Shown one piece after another: positions 1 to 33,322 of a stretch of 64,000 bases of DNA. Origin of the DNA: Hemicordylus capensis (taxonomy: Eukaryota; Chordata; Lepidosauria; Squamata; Cordylidae); contig NC_069659.1 of assembly GCF_027244095.1 (NCBI RefSeq), positions 351,144,750 to 351,208,749 of the forward strand. Direction: 5' to 3'. The number at the start of each line of letters is the position of its first letter. The first letter of the stretch is position 1. Below the pieces are notes generated by a model that saw nothing but the letters and a program-made list of their open reading frames with translations, was not told the DNA's origin and did not search any database. The position numbers were made by a program, and so were the translations under genes.

Positions 1-1194
1 TGTCAAACGATCCACCAAAGCAGGCCATTGTGGCTGGGGATGATGAGAGTTGTAATGCAAGAACATCTGAACACCCAGCCTAGATGAATGGATTGCAGCC
101 AGCTGAGGGGGCCACAACAGCCCAAGGTAGAGCAGTGGTGTTGTGCCAGGGAGAGGTAGTTGCCGTCCACTCTCGTCTAGGCCAGCTCTCGTTTTATTCC
201 TGCACTGTGTTCAAAACCACCATGGCCTGCCTCAAAAGGATGAGCAAAGCTGCATTTGTGGAGACAGTGCAGAAAGCTTGGACTCTACCAAAAGGTGGCT
301 TGACAGACCATCTTCTCCCCTATCAGTTGGACTCTCAACACAGCAGCAAACCTACACTCCAAGTCTGAATCTGTTCACCTGACCTAGCCCTGACCCTGAA
401 GGATAGTTGGCAAGGACTTGTTAGAACAGGGCCTTCCCAGCTGCTATGCCCAACTAAGCTTGCAGAACTCCCTCTCATGGGAAGCCTGCCTGGCCCCATC
501 TATTCCCACTTTTGAGCAGCTTGTGTCAAGACCTGTTTTGCCAGGCCTGTGGCCTCAAATGAACTCCTCCCCCTGGTGTGCTGGCAGATGTACTTGCCTA
601 AACTACTCTACTCTGGTTTCTTGATTGAATTTTAAGTGGGCAGCTCAATATTCCACTTAGTGGTATAGGATTTGTATATGGCTTTATTAAAAAGGTGGTA
701 TACAGCTGTATATACCTAAAAAGAGCAAACTCGTCTGGGCTCCTCCTGCCTGGGAGGAGACAGTGCAAGTAACACCAAAATGCTCTGCAGTAGCAACTCT
801 TACCTAGTTTGCCTGTGTGAGTTCTATTCATTCCTCTTACGACTCAACTCAATTCTAGGGGTCAAAGACCTATACCAGCAGAGGGCCAAGCCTCTTCTGG
901 CTATTCACATGCTAGATTGGGCAGAAAATTGGGGAGTGGTCCTAAGGCAGGGCTATCCTCTGCTAATACAGAGTTGTGAAACTTCCCAGCTTAAAGAAAG
1001 ATCCACCCTCCACTCTTGCCCTGGGTATATCCTTTCATTTCAGTTGCTGAAGCCAACACCTTGTATCTTCCTACACTTTGCTCCTTTTCCCTAGTTTTCT
1101 TGCCTGCTCATTCCTCAACAGCCAGCATTTTCCACTGGACACAGCTGTTGGTGTATCGCAACTGAGAAAAGCAGGGGAACCCCAACTGTTAGCT

Positions 1195-1312
1195 AATGCC
1201 ATCCTCCAGTGGCTGGCATTTATCTTATGTTTCCTTTTTAGATTGTGAGCCCTTTGGGGACAGGGAACTTTGGGAACCTTTGTTGAAAAGCAGTCTATAA
1301 ATAGTCATCGTC
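1195..1312 (+). mobile_element. Short LINE 3'-end fragment
   Basis: Contains GATTGTGAGCCCTTTGGGGA followed by a tail like AAGCAGTCTATAAATAGTC. The same motif recurs at 62285-62410 and, reversed, at 35870-36060 and 46785-46945, so it is a dispersed family end. Confidence 0.6.
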
Positions 1313-1366
1313 GTAAATCTGATAAGCCCTTGGCACTAAGGCCACTGCAGCAAGCATTTGTTTAGA

Positions 1367-1390
1367 GTGAGAGAGAGAGAGAGAGAGAGG
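1367..1390. repeat. (GA)n microsatellite
   Basis: About 11 GA units. Confidence 0.9.
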
Positions 1391-2189
1391 TTTCTCTTAG
1401 CAGAATATACCATTGTAGTATGCTAGAGTTCACCTATCTCTTAAAGATCTCCACATCCCATGAGATCAGATTGGGAAGATGTTTTCCTCCTACAGACCCC
1501 AACACTCAGTGCAGCTAAATATATGCTAACAGCTCACTTGGTTATTTTAAGTTAGTGGTCCATCAGCCTCTAGGAAAAAGCATAGCTCATACAAGAAGTG
1601 GTTAGGAATATATTTGTTTGAAAGGCTGAGGTGCGTTGGAAGTACAGGTACTTGCTTTGGAAGACATGCAAGATGTTCTAAAGCTAATCTCCAACTCCAG
1701 CTTACTGACTCAATAGCAAGGAACGAAAAAGCATCAGGGTGCGCCCACCCTTTTTGAAGGCTCTCTGAGCAGGTGATGCATAGACTTGACAAGGATCTCA
1801 TGTCAGCCAGCTATTTCCTCCCTCCTTTTGTTGGGAAGTAGTTCCACCACAGCAACTCCCCTCCACACAATGCAGTAAAATAGGTTGGTTGCAAACACAC
1901 AGCCTGTACCTAATTTGCTCTATAGTGGTTTTCCCCCAGAGCCCACAGCTGGCCCTCTTATGACTACCTTGCAGGAAGCAGCAAGAAGCCCATTCATTTT
2001 AAGAGTGAAGTTGCTCGGGAACATGGTTGAACAGAAACTTCCCCCCAAAGAAGTCTATAACAGCATTATGCTACAAGCTTGCCATTTGGTGCAGGAATCC
2101 TCAACAACTGAGCACGATTGCTTAGCCTGGGGTTCACCAGTGTGCTGTAAGCAGGGGTCTATACATACAAAGCGAAATAGATGGGACTA

Positions 2190-2414
2190 CCTTAAGTGGC
2201 ACAGCGGGGAAATGACTAACAAGCAAAAGGTTGCCAGTTCAAATTCCCGCTGATACTATATCGAGCAGCAGTGATCTAGGTAGATGCTGAAAGGCATCAT
2301 CTCATACTGAATGGGAGGAGACAATGGTAAACCCCTCCTAAATTCTACCAAAAAAACCTACAGGGCTCTGTGGGCACCAGGAGTCGAAATCGACTTGATA
2401 ACATTCTTTACTAC
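2190..2414 (+). mobile_element. tRNA-derived SINE, family A
   Basis: Has the tRNA-like head (AGTGGCACAGCGGGGAAATG, box-B-like GGTTGCCAGTTCAAATTCC), the body GATGCTGAAAGGCATCATCT and the tail GAGTCGAAATCGACTTGA. Resembles Sauria-type squamate SINEs; the exact name is uncertain. A possible target duplication, ACTACCTTA, flanks it. Confidence 0.8.
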
Positions 2415-2580
2415 CTTATTCCAAGACACCTCAGTCATTTCTCTTGGTCAGGAGAGGCTACACATGTAGCTGACTGAGGGACTTGCTGGAAGCATATTCC
2501 TTATCCAGACGATGCTTTTTAAAGAACAAGCACTGGAAGACCTGCACCCCCAAAATAAGCTTTGGGCCATCCCAAAGCTT

Positions 2581-2660
2581 ATGTGTGTGTGTGTGTATAA
2601 TAAATAATAATAATTTGATTATTTAATAAATAATAATAATTCGATATATATATATATAAC
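2581..2660. repeat. Compound microsatellite (TG)n, (AAT)n, (TA)n
   Basis: Adjacent (TG)8, a twice-repeated AATAATAATAATT block and a (TA)n run. Confidence 0.85.
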
Positions 2661-3404
2661 AGGAATAAAATGAATTCTGCCTTCTAGCTATGGAAAATCA
2701 TGAACTATGCTTTTCCACACCTTCATTAGCAGCCAACATCAGAGATTCAGTACAGTGTATGCTGTATAGGCAAGCCAGTTACTTCACTGCGTGAAAGGTC
2801 AAGACTTGATAGGCCCATAGCTTCTTGGCCAAAATCAACTACAGCAAGCGTCCATTTGTTTGCTTTCCAGAGGTCAGCATGTTTTAACTTTACTTTGAGT
2901 TGTATTCCAGGGAGCCTGTTGCTTCAATGTATCAGAAATGTCTGTACCATTACTAGATGACCACTTGCCCACCACCAGTTACTCTGTAACACACAACAGA
3001 GGGTGCAGGTTGTGCCTGAAGGTCAACTTCACTCATGCAGAACAAAGGTAAGATCGAACAGGTGTGCACTCTAGTACAATCCCTAGTATGCCCTGCAACA
3101 TACAAGAATTCCATGGTGGTCACGCAGGAATTCCTCAGCAGAGAGAAGATCCTACCATCCAAGGACCACCTCGTGGCCTAAGCAACTGGAGATGAATGCA
3201 ATGTTGCCAGTGGCTTGGCCACCCAGTTGTAGGTCACTGTTCAAGAGGCCAAGGCCGAGCAATATGGTTTGACTAGTTCTCACATATAGAGGTAACTGTT
3301 GTGTTGCTTTGATCTCCTCCATCTTCAGCTGACCCCAAGGTCAAGGACAGCAGCTGGGTGAAGCCTTGACCAACCCAAACCCTTCCGTCAAGCATATAAG
3401 GTCA

Positions 3405-4409
3405 CAAAGCAGTTGGTTCTACATACTTTATTAGGTTTAGAACTGGACAAATCACAAGTGTACAAAATGGGAGACCACACTATTGGAAGCAGGGGATTGT
3501 GGGTTGCAGCAGCATTTCTAGTGACCCAAAAGCATTTGGTAGGAAAAAGCTAATTGGGCAAAAAAAGAGAGAGAGAGCGCGGGCAGTAGGAGGGAGAATG
3601 GAATGACTTACTGGCCAATTCTGGGGTTACAGAGGATAGCTCCTCTATCTTACCATTTGACAAAGCCAGTCTGTCCACATGTGCCTGCTAGGTGTGTGTT
3701 TCTTTTTTTTTCTTGGTGGGGGGAGTTGGTTTAATGAGACAGGAGGTGCTGGCTTAGTCTGCTTTTTCTCAGTGCTCCAAGGGCTGAAATGCTGTGCTAA
3801 ATCCCACCCTCCAGCAGGGAGATGCCAACCTCAACCTTTTTGGTCACAATTTTTCCCATAGCAGGGCTCCATACCAAGGACACCGCAGAGAAAATGAAGA
3901 GGGGGGATGAAGAGCAGTTAAGGGGAACCACAAGCCCCAGTCCGGCTGCACAGCAACAATCACAACATCAACAGCAAGTACAGGAGCCAGAATCAACTCA
4001 AGGTTTGTCCAGTCTATGGTTTTCAGGCCTATTCTACGAGTACATATGCACAAGAACTTCCAAAAATACTAGAGTATGATGCAAGTAGTGACACCAGCAG
4101 AAGAAGGTTTTTATCACATGGTGGATGTTCCCTAGAATGACCACTGGGTGGTGGTGGTGGTTAGACTGGCCCTTTCATACCCTGGGACAGAAGCAAGACG
4201 CCAGCTGGGCTCTTTTGCCGCCTGACTTCAGCTGTGACCAATAGCAACTGAAACCGGAGCAGGCACCAGTGTCCTTTTTCCAGAGAGAAGCCACAGGAGT
4301 CTAGCTTCCAGCCTCTGTATAGAGGAGGGGCCAGAGAGATGCTCTTCATCGTATTGTACTTTGAGACCAAGGGAGGCTGGGGAAGAGGGAGCCAGCTGGC
4401 TGCACAGGG
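3405..4409 (-). other. AP2M1: AP2M1 3'UTR (predicted extent)
   Basis: Unique sequence from the stop codon to the first well-supported poly(A) signal. It includes a CCACCACCACC run (4148-4162) and an A-rich stretch on the minus strand (3705-3715). No splice signals are apparent. The 3' end is inferred from the AATAAA at 3427-3432. An ATTAAA at 3730-3735 would give a UTR about 300 nt shorter. Confidence 0.6.
3427..3432 (-). terminator. AP2M1: Probable AP2M1 poly(A) signal AATAAA
   Basis: CTAATAAAG on the minus strand, followed 35-75 nt later by a G/T-rich run (GGGTTTGGGTTGG) that fits a downstream element. The alternative ATTAAA at 3730-3735 lacks a clear downstream element. Confidence 0.6.
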
Positions 4410-26662
<22,253 letters not shown>

Positions 26663-26671
26663 GATGGAATC

Positions 26672-26689
26672 TTACTCTTCTTTTTCCAT
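26672..26689 (-). CDS. Five-codon upstream ORF in the AP2M1 5'UTR
   Basis: The context CACCATGG is a near-ideal Kozak start. It opens an ORF of five codons (MEKEE) closed by TAA, leaving only 9 nt before the AP2M1 start. It is in frame with AP2M1, so the stop codon alone separates the two. It lies inside exon 2, so every transcript that uses the 26706 acceptor carries it. It could lower AP2M1 translation or force leaky scanning. The sequence shows the ORF; the regulatory role is inferred. Confidence 0.6.
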   Translation of the reverse strand: MEKEE

Positions 26690-26941
26690 GGTGCTTAGAT
26701 TAAACCTACAAGAGAGAGAAGTTATTAGACCTAGCATGTAGAATATAGTTCAAAAGGCTGCATTTAAAGAGAACTGTTCATTTCAACAAATCAAAGATGT
26801 CCTTGGGCACTGTATTCTACCTGCCCCCCACAGAAGACATATGACCTTAATGCTTCTGCTACAGATCTTAGAATTTGTGCATACACACATGCCTGCTAGT
26901 AACTTAATGCTCACATGGTTCTTCCCTCAACATTCAAGAGA

Positions 26942-28020
26942 CAGATTAGTGATCTATGCTCACTTAATGAGACTACTGGCAGGAAATGGACTGTACCTCA
27001 CAAGGACTGGGAAAATGTATTTGGCACAAGCCTGACAAACCTGATTAAGAGAGTAGTAAACTCATCCTGTACCACCTAATGACACAGAGGGGAAATGACT
27101 TGACTAGCAAGACAGATGCTGCCAGTTCAAATCCCCGCTGGTATGTTTCCCAGACTATGGGAAACACCTATATCAGGCAATAGTGATACAGGAAGATGCT
27201 GAAACGCATCATCTCATACTGCGCGGGAGGAGGCAATGGTAAACCCCTCCTGTATTCTACCAAAGACAACCACAGAGCTCTGTGGGCGCCAGGGGTCAAC
27301 ACCAACTCAATGACACACTTTACCTTTAAACTCATCCTGTAGGATACAGACAAAAGCGAACAAAACGGATCCCCACAAAGGCCATTTAATAAATATATAA
27401 CTGATGCCAATGATGTAAGGGAATTGACATTCAAAGCAACATTGGTTTCTAATTGGGCCATATACAAATTTGCAATACTGGGAGCAACCAGGCTGCCCAT
27501 AGCAACCTCCTGGATTTGAAAATAATATTTATCTTCAAAACAATTTTTTTTAAGATCCAACAAAAATGTTTAAGAGGATCTAACTTGGGCCTAGAATCAA
27601 GGTATGATGCTAAAACTATTCTGGCACCTTCATGTGGCATTGCTATATACAAAGACTGAACATCCAAACAAAAAGAGAATTAATAGACAAGTGTTCTATA
27701 ATATTGATATAATTCTTGGTGTCTTTGATGCAGGATGAACACTCATATACCATAGGTTGTAAAAATGAGTCCAAGAACTGAGCCAATGGTTCCAAAATTG
27801 AGCCAGAACCCATAGTATTGGTCTGTCTGGAGGAGGAAAACCAAGTTTGTGAATCGTCAGCAAGATAGAAAAAACAGGTTTCTAGCATATTCCTTACACA
27901 AAAAGTTACCAATGGTCTCAGAAACATAACCTAAAGCAACAGCCTAATGCACCAGAGTTTTAATGATAAATTCAATTTTTTTTAAATTAAATCCAAAAGG
28001 CTTGTAAGAATTTACTAGCA
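26942..28020 (-). mobile_element. Penelope-like element fragment, 3' part
   Basis: Minus-strand frames show Penelope reverse-transcriptase blocks in order: GSILEPLAQFLDSFLQP (around 27770-27820), MDVQSLYIAMPHEG (around 27625-27667) and FQIQEVAMGSLVAPSIANLY (around 27459-27518). The frame is degenerate and clearly inactive. A family A SINE is inserted at 27072-27327. The lower boundary is approximate. Confidence 0.75.
27072..27327 (+). mobile_element. tRNA-derived SINE, family A, inside the Penelope fragment
   Basis: A full-length copy flanked by the 14-bp target duplication AAACTCATCCTGTA (27058-27071 and 27328-27341). Both flanks are Penelope sequence, so the SINE landed in the older element. 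Confidence 0.85.
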
Positions 28021-28440
28021 GACCCGGCGCGTAACACCTGCGCCACTAGTTTGTCACCGTGCTTTCCTTCCCCGCCTGCCCAGCCAGGCTCCTCTCAGCG
28101 GCACGGCTCTGCCGCCCACCTGCTCTCAGCTTTCCTTCTTCCCCACCAGCCCAGCTTCCTTCCCCGCCGGGCACGGCCCAGCTCTGCCACCTGCCACCGC
28201 CCCCTCGCCATCCACCCGGCAACCTTCTGGGCCAGTTTGCTCTCCATCTAGTCTCCCTTCACCTCTCGCTTGCTTCTCCCCCTGCCTCCATCTCACTTGC
28301 CACCGCCCCTTTGCCACCTGCCCCACAACCTCTGGGCCAGTTTGCTTCTCCCCCCGCCTCTCCATGAGAGTTCCTTGCGAGAGTTCTGCAGCTCTTGCGA
28401 GATTTCCGTGACACATCCCCATTCATCTACGCGTGGCCCG
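28021..28440. mobile_element. Unclassified GC-rich insertion splitting the Penelope fragment
   Basis: A C/T-rich block of about 420 bp with approximate inverted ends (AGACCCGGCGCGT / AGACGGGCCACGCGT on the reverse complement). It separates two Penelope segments. Proline-rich open frames within it are composition artefacts. Class unknown. Confidence 0.45.
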
Positions 28441-28700
28441 TCTTAAAGAAATAAGTATATAGAAAATTGAAGATATTATGTTGCTGATATAATCTACCTT
28501 ATCCAACAAAACAATAGCTCCTCTTTTATCAGCAGATTTAATAATGATGTTGGGATTGATGTTGGGATCTTTAAAGAGGATAAGACTGATTCTTCAAATA
28601 TAAGACTTGAAGAGATATAGTAGAGCATAATATCCAGGGCTTGCAAAGGTCTACACACTAATGTGCAGATTATGGGAAACAAGACTAGTTTAATTCCTAG
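28441..28700 (-). mobile_element. Penelope-like element fragment, 5' part
   Basis: The minus strand encodes IIIKSADKRGAIVLLDKVDY (around 28490-28550), the ADKGG-type motif upstream of the Penelope reverse-transcriptase core. Its orientation and order continue the 26942-28020 segment. Confidence 0.65.
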
Positions 28701-29237
28701 TAGAGGAAGGTAAATATGATTTGAGAAAGTGAACTACCATGAGTGCAGAAGAGAGGATGAGGCAGTCATCTTTTTTGTTCTTATTCAAGAGTTAAGCACA
28801 ATTCCTGAGTAAGAGGTCAGAGAGAGCAATTCTTTGGAAGGACAGACATTTAGAGGAAGCTAGAAGAATATGCTCAAGTTAGCAAGCACGTTTGAGCACT
28901 TCCTTACCAATTGCAAAATATCTCTAGACCTCATCTATGCAAGCTCCCTTTTCATCAATTTCTGGGACCCTTTTGCAAAAGCATATGAAAACAAGAAAAG
29001 GAAACTTGTTCCCGTTGCTGGAGGCAGCCAGGCAAGTTCTTACACAGAGATGTGCATCAACATACAGATGCTGCTGCATTTTTCAAGTGGGTATGTAGCT
29101 GAATGCACATCCCAATGTGGAAACAAGTTTACTTTTTTGTCCCCCTCCCCAGATCAGGGAACTTGTACAATTTTTGTACTGTAAACCTGAACCGAGTGGG
29201 AGGTAGAATGAATTTTTTTCAAAAAAACAACAACCAC

Positions 29238-29440
29238 ATTTATATCCCACTCTCCCTCCAAGGAGACCAGAGCGGTGTGCTACATACTTGAGTTTCTCCT
29301 CACAACAACCCTGTGAAGTAGGTTAGGCTGAGAGAGAAGTGACTGAAGAAGTGACTAGTATCATGGCTGAATGGGGATTTGAACTCGGGTCTCCCCGGTC
29401 CTAGTCCAGCACTCTAACCACTACACCACGCTGGTTCTCA
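29238..29440 (-). mobile_element. MIR-like tRNA-derived SINE
   Basis: The minus strand starts GTGTAGTGGTTAGAGTGC, with a box-B-like GTTCAAATCCCC. It continues through AGCCTAACCTACTTCACAGG and GTTGTTGTGAGGAG to a LINE-like end, the MIR layout. Related copies are at 36530-36752 (-) and 59719-59840 (+). Confidence 0.75.
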
Positions 29441-29604
29441 CATCCCCTCCTAAAATTGCACTTTCTGCAAACAGGTAACGCTTCATGAAAACATGCCCTA
29501 ATCTACACTGTTCAGAAGTCTGCAGCAGCATGCTGCAGATGTTCACAAGAGCCCTAGAGCTTGAAATCCAGGGTAGTTGAGGGCCAACTACCTGCTGGCT
29601 TTAA

Positions 29605-30199
29605 GTCACCTTAAGTGGCACAGCAGGGAAATGCTTGACTAACAAGCAGAAGATTGCTGGTTCAAATCCCCACTGGTATGTTTCCCAGACTATGGGCAGT
29701 CTGGGAATATCACACAATAGTGATACAAGAAGATGCTGAAAGGCATCATCTCATACTGCGCGGGAGGAGGCAATGGTAAACCCCTCCTGTATTCTACCAA
29801 AGACAACCACAGAGCTCTGTGGGCGCCAGGGGTCAACACCAACTCAATGACACACTTTACCTTTAAACTCATCCTGTAGGATACAGACAAAAGCAAACAA
29901 AACGGATCCCCACAAAGGCCATTTAATAAATATATAACTGATGCCAATGATGTAAGGGAATTGACATTCAAAGCAACATTGGTTTCTAATTGGGCCATAT
30001 ACAAATTTGCAATACTGGGAGCAACCAGGCTGACCACAGCAACCCCCTGGATTTGATAATAATATGCTGAAAGGCATAGTCTCATACTGCAGAGAAGGCG
30101 GCAATGGTAAAAACCCTCCTGTGTTCTACCAAAAAGAAAGCCACAGGACTCTATGGGCACCAGGAGTCGAAATTGACTTGACGGCATACTTTACCTTTT
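29605..30199 (+). mobile_element. Family A SINE carrying a duplicated SINE/Penelope segment
   Basis: The whole unit is flanked by ACCTGCTGGCTTTAA (29590-29604 and 30200-30214). Positions 29605 to about 29735 and 30063-30199 are the two parts of one SINE. Between them, about 29735-30063 is a near-identical copy of about 27195-27531 (SINE 3' half, its 14-bp target duplication, and Penelope sequence). Confidence 0.8.
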
Positions 30200-30799
30200 A
30201 CCTGCTGGCTTTAACTCTATATCTGTGGTCTTTAATCCAACAGAGCAGACTACTCTGAAGCGAAAAGCAGTATTTGCCTGGGTGCCTCTTTAGCTATAAC
30301 TTCAAATGACAAGTAAACCTGATCTAGATCTTATACATTAGCTCTAAGTATTTGGTGTTAACAACATTACAGGCTCCACTCAGCTGCTTGGACACTGGTG
30401 ATTGTATAATGTAGACTTTTCTGGCTGTAGTAAGAAGCAAACGACAAGCCAAAACCACCAGTCTCTAGCCCACCACTCACTACGCTAACAATTGCACAGC
30501 TCAAGATCAGGTAGATTTGCCAGAACATTAGTAAGAACCAAAGAAATATATGCCATCAGTTTTCACAGTGTGAACTTGTGACAGCTCACAACACATGCAA
30601 AGCAGCAATAAAGTCACAGTAGGTACAGCCATGAAAACCACTGATTAAAAGTATTCTAAGGCGGCAGCAGAATTATAAAATTTCAGGAAAGGCCTGCTGA
30701 AACAAGGTGGTCTTCAGTTTTCATTTAGAACTCAATAGCAAGGGAATTAGCCAATGATCATGGGCTAGTTTATATTATTAAAACTATTACTTCAGAAGT

Positions 30800-32113
30800 C
30801 CTGCAGCAGAGGGAGATTGCCTGCCTCCCAGACAACCCCTAGGGTGAGAGACTGGTGTTGGCTGTCTGTTCCTGCTGTTGAATACCTGCCTAAAAGAGAG
30901 GGAGAGGGTGAGACCATCTGCCAGCCCCCTGCCTAACCTGTGGGACTGTGGCCTCTGGCAGTGGCTGCTCCGCAGGATCGGGGCCCAGGAGTGACTCAGC
31001 AGTCCCTGCTTTCCATCTCACCAGAGTGGTCATCACCAGCGGGTGCAACAGTGAGGGAGGAGGCCAGGTTTCCTGACCCAAGAATTCACATGTGGGTGGG
31101 CATTTAGATGTGGCTTCTATTTTAATTAGTCCTGGGTGGTTTTGTTTTAATTCTGTTTATAAATGTGTCTGGGCTTATCTGGAGATGGCGAGAGAGAGCA
31201 TATCCACTGATCATGGGGCAGCAATTCCAGTGGTGGTGGTGGGGGGGGGAACAGAAGAAGTAACGTTGGCAGGTCAGCAGGCCATTACAGGGGAAGGGGA
31301 CTTGGAAATCTAATAGCTGCTTCCCCCTTCCGGCTGTCCTGCCAGCTCTTTGACCTTGAGGAGCAGTGCTGACCACCCTTGGAACCTCGCCTTGCTCCTT
31401 TGTAATGCCAGGTCGGTCCAGAACAAATCAGAAACTATCAATGATTTGATTCTGGATGAAGGCGCTGATCTGGTATGTATTAGAGGACCTGGCTGGGGGA
31501 GGCCCAGTGTGGTCCCAGCTTCTCCCTCCAGGGTACTCTGTTGAGGAGTGGGACCATGAGTAGGGAGGTGGAGTGGCTGTGGTCTATAAGAATAACCTTC
31601 CCCTTATCAGGATCCATGTTAAAATGTCAGATCATATCGAATGTGTGTACTTAAGTTTGGGGACCAGGGATAGACTGGGACTTCTGTTGGTGTATCGATT
31701 GCCCCTATTATCTCCGATGTTGTTTAACATCTACATGAAAACGCTGGGAGAGATCAGGAGATTTGGTGCAGGGTGCTGCAATTGCCACTGGCTCATCTGG
31801 TGGCTACTCAGGGACAGGCCTTCTCCACTGCTGCCCCGAGGCTTTGGAATGCGCTCCCTAGTGAGCCTCCCCATCCGACAGCTTTTTAACAGTCTTTAAA
31901 GATGCATCTGTTCATCCAGGCTTTTAATTAATATTGTTCTAATGGTCTTAATGCGGTTTTAAAATATTGTTTTAAAAATTTTAAATTGTTATGTTTTAAG
32001 CTTTGTTTTTGTTTTAACTAATTTTTTACTTTTTCTGTTTTTATTTTGTTGTAAACTGCCCAGAGACGTAAGTTTTGGGCAGTCAAAAATATGTTAAATA
32101 AATAAATAAATAA
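30800..32113 (+). mobile_element. L2/CR1-like LINE, internally deleted
   Basis: Endonuclease-like start (LALLLCNARSVQNKSETIND at about 31387-31446; GGVAVVYKN at about 31567-31593), a jump to an RT remnant (SPMLFNIYMKTLGEIRRFG, about 31713-31770), then the pol C-terminus, an AT-rich 3'UTR and an (AAAT)n tail. Most of the reverse transcriptase is missing. The left boundary is approximate. Confidence 0.75.
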
Positions 32114-32135
32114 GTCTTATTTCAGTGTCATGCAC

Positions 32136-32632
32136 TAGGCTTGAGCCCGAAACATTTCGGCGGCCATTGAAAAGGCCGCCGAAACGTTTCGGGTGGTGGG
32201 GGCGATTCGGCGTTTCGGCGCCGGCGGGGGTAGGGCTTTAAGGGCGGGGGAGAGTGTACTCACCCCCCCCGCCGCATTTCCCCCGCCGGCGCTCTCGGAA
32301 TTAGAAGCCCCTCGGGACGGCAGCGTTCCTCCCTGCCGTCCCGTCGCCCCCGTCGGCCGGAAGTGGCCGGAAGTCCCGTTTGCGCGTGCGCCCGTCATGC
32401 GCGCGCGCGGCCGTACGCACGCGCGCATGACGGGCGCACGCGCAAACGGGACTTCCGGCCACTTCCGGCCGACGGGGGCGACGGGACGGCAGGGAGGAAC
32501 GCTGCCGTCCCGAGGGGCTTCTAATTCCGAGAGCGCCGGCGGGGGAAATGCGGCGGGGGGGGTGAGTACACTCTCCCCCGCCCTTAAAGCCCTACCCCCG
32601 CCGTGCCGAACAACCTTTCGTGCACATCCCTA
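32136..32632. mobile_element. Giant foldback hAT MITE B
   Basis: A 497-bp element in AP2M1 intron 1 with an exact 8-bp duplication, TCATGCAC (32128-32135 and 32633-32640). The right end (reverse complement TAGGGATGTGCACGAAAGG) matches element A, while the left end has diverged. The arms mirror each other around 32412 with very few mismatches and are rich in CpG. The arm layout (TTTAAGGGCGGGG, GTACTCACCCCC, CCGCCGCA, CCGCCGGCGCTC) parallels element A, so they are subfamilies of one family. Confidence 0.9.
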
Positions 32633-33134
32633 TCATGCACTGACTCAAATGGGTAGGATTCAGGGAAATCACTTAGTTCCTTATACCAAATTCCTCCAAA
32701 TGCAATAAGCTGCCCGACATTACTCTTTAGCTTTGAGAAGTTTATGGCACTCAAGAGTTCCAAGGCATCAGCTTGTCTCTTGCACACACACACTTCCTTT
32801 AAAGCAGCTTGGTCTATGCTCAGGATTAACTTTCATTACTCATCCAAGCCAGCAGCATATCCATTCTAACGAGTTTTATTTTAGCCTTTGAAACAATGCT
32901 GCTGGTCATAGATGTTACCCTTGCATGTTGCCATAATCTCATTTACACCATTTGCCCATTTAGATACTGCATTTCATAACAAAATGCTTATAGGTAAAGC
33001 CGTCTTGTGCCTTATCCAAATACAGCAGACTGTACCAAAGACGAACTGATATCCACCCCACAGAGCATTCTGCTCTCGAGCAGATCTTTTGCCCTACCCA
33101 AGGTACTCCTTCTGAACAGCTGAATGCTTCTGAT

Positions 33135-33322
33135 CAGTGGTCCCTCTAATTTTTTTCATCTCTGTGCGGAATGAGTTTTGTTCTGGGTGGCAGTATCCAG
33201 GCAGTGCGTGCGCACCTGCATTCAGAGTGGGGCCTTCCTGATTCAACCTGAGCGGGACCGAAAATGAACTGAGTGGACATCCAAAAACTTGTGAGCTTGT
33301 GCACATCTTCGAGGGAACAGTA
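33135..33322. mobile_element. hAT-type MITE
   Basis: The ends CAGTGGTCCCTC and, reversed, TACTGTTCCCTC have 7-of-8 matching flanks (CTTCTGAT / ATTCTGAT). A relative in the opposite orientation lies at about 44643-44817. Confidence 0.75.

Larger units (their letters stand above)
1..3404. other. Sequence downstream of AP2M1, no gene visible
   Basis: No exon of ABCF3, the next gene in mammals, is recognisable here. The stretch holds a LINE 3'-end fragment (about 1195-1312), a (GA)n run, a SINE (about 2190-2414) and AT-rich microsatellites. The remainder looks unique and non-coding. Confidence 0.6.

Noticed and set aside
2190-2260. tRNA gene
   Set aside because: The tRNA-like head belongs to a SINE. 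It lacks a full cloverleaf and recurs at least five more times with the same SINE body.
1-3404. ABCF3, the next gene downstream of AP2M1 in mammals
   Set aside because: I looked for its N-terminal exons on the minus strand and found no match; it probably lies beyond the left edge.
3730-3735. ATTAAA as the main AP2M1 poly(A) signal
   Set aside because: A variant hexamer with no G/T-rich downstream element; the AATAAA at 3427-3432 fits better, though both might be used.
28051-28422. Proline-rich frames in the GC-rich insertion
   Set aside because: Their composition follows from C/T-rich DNA; nothing indicates a protein.
32135-32708. 171- and 97-codon open frames sharing the same peptide on both strands
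   Set aside because: The shared peptide is a direct result of the palindrome of foldback element B, not two genes.
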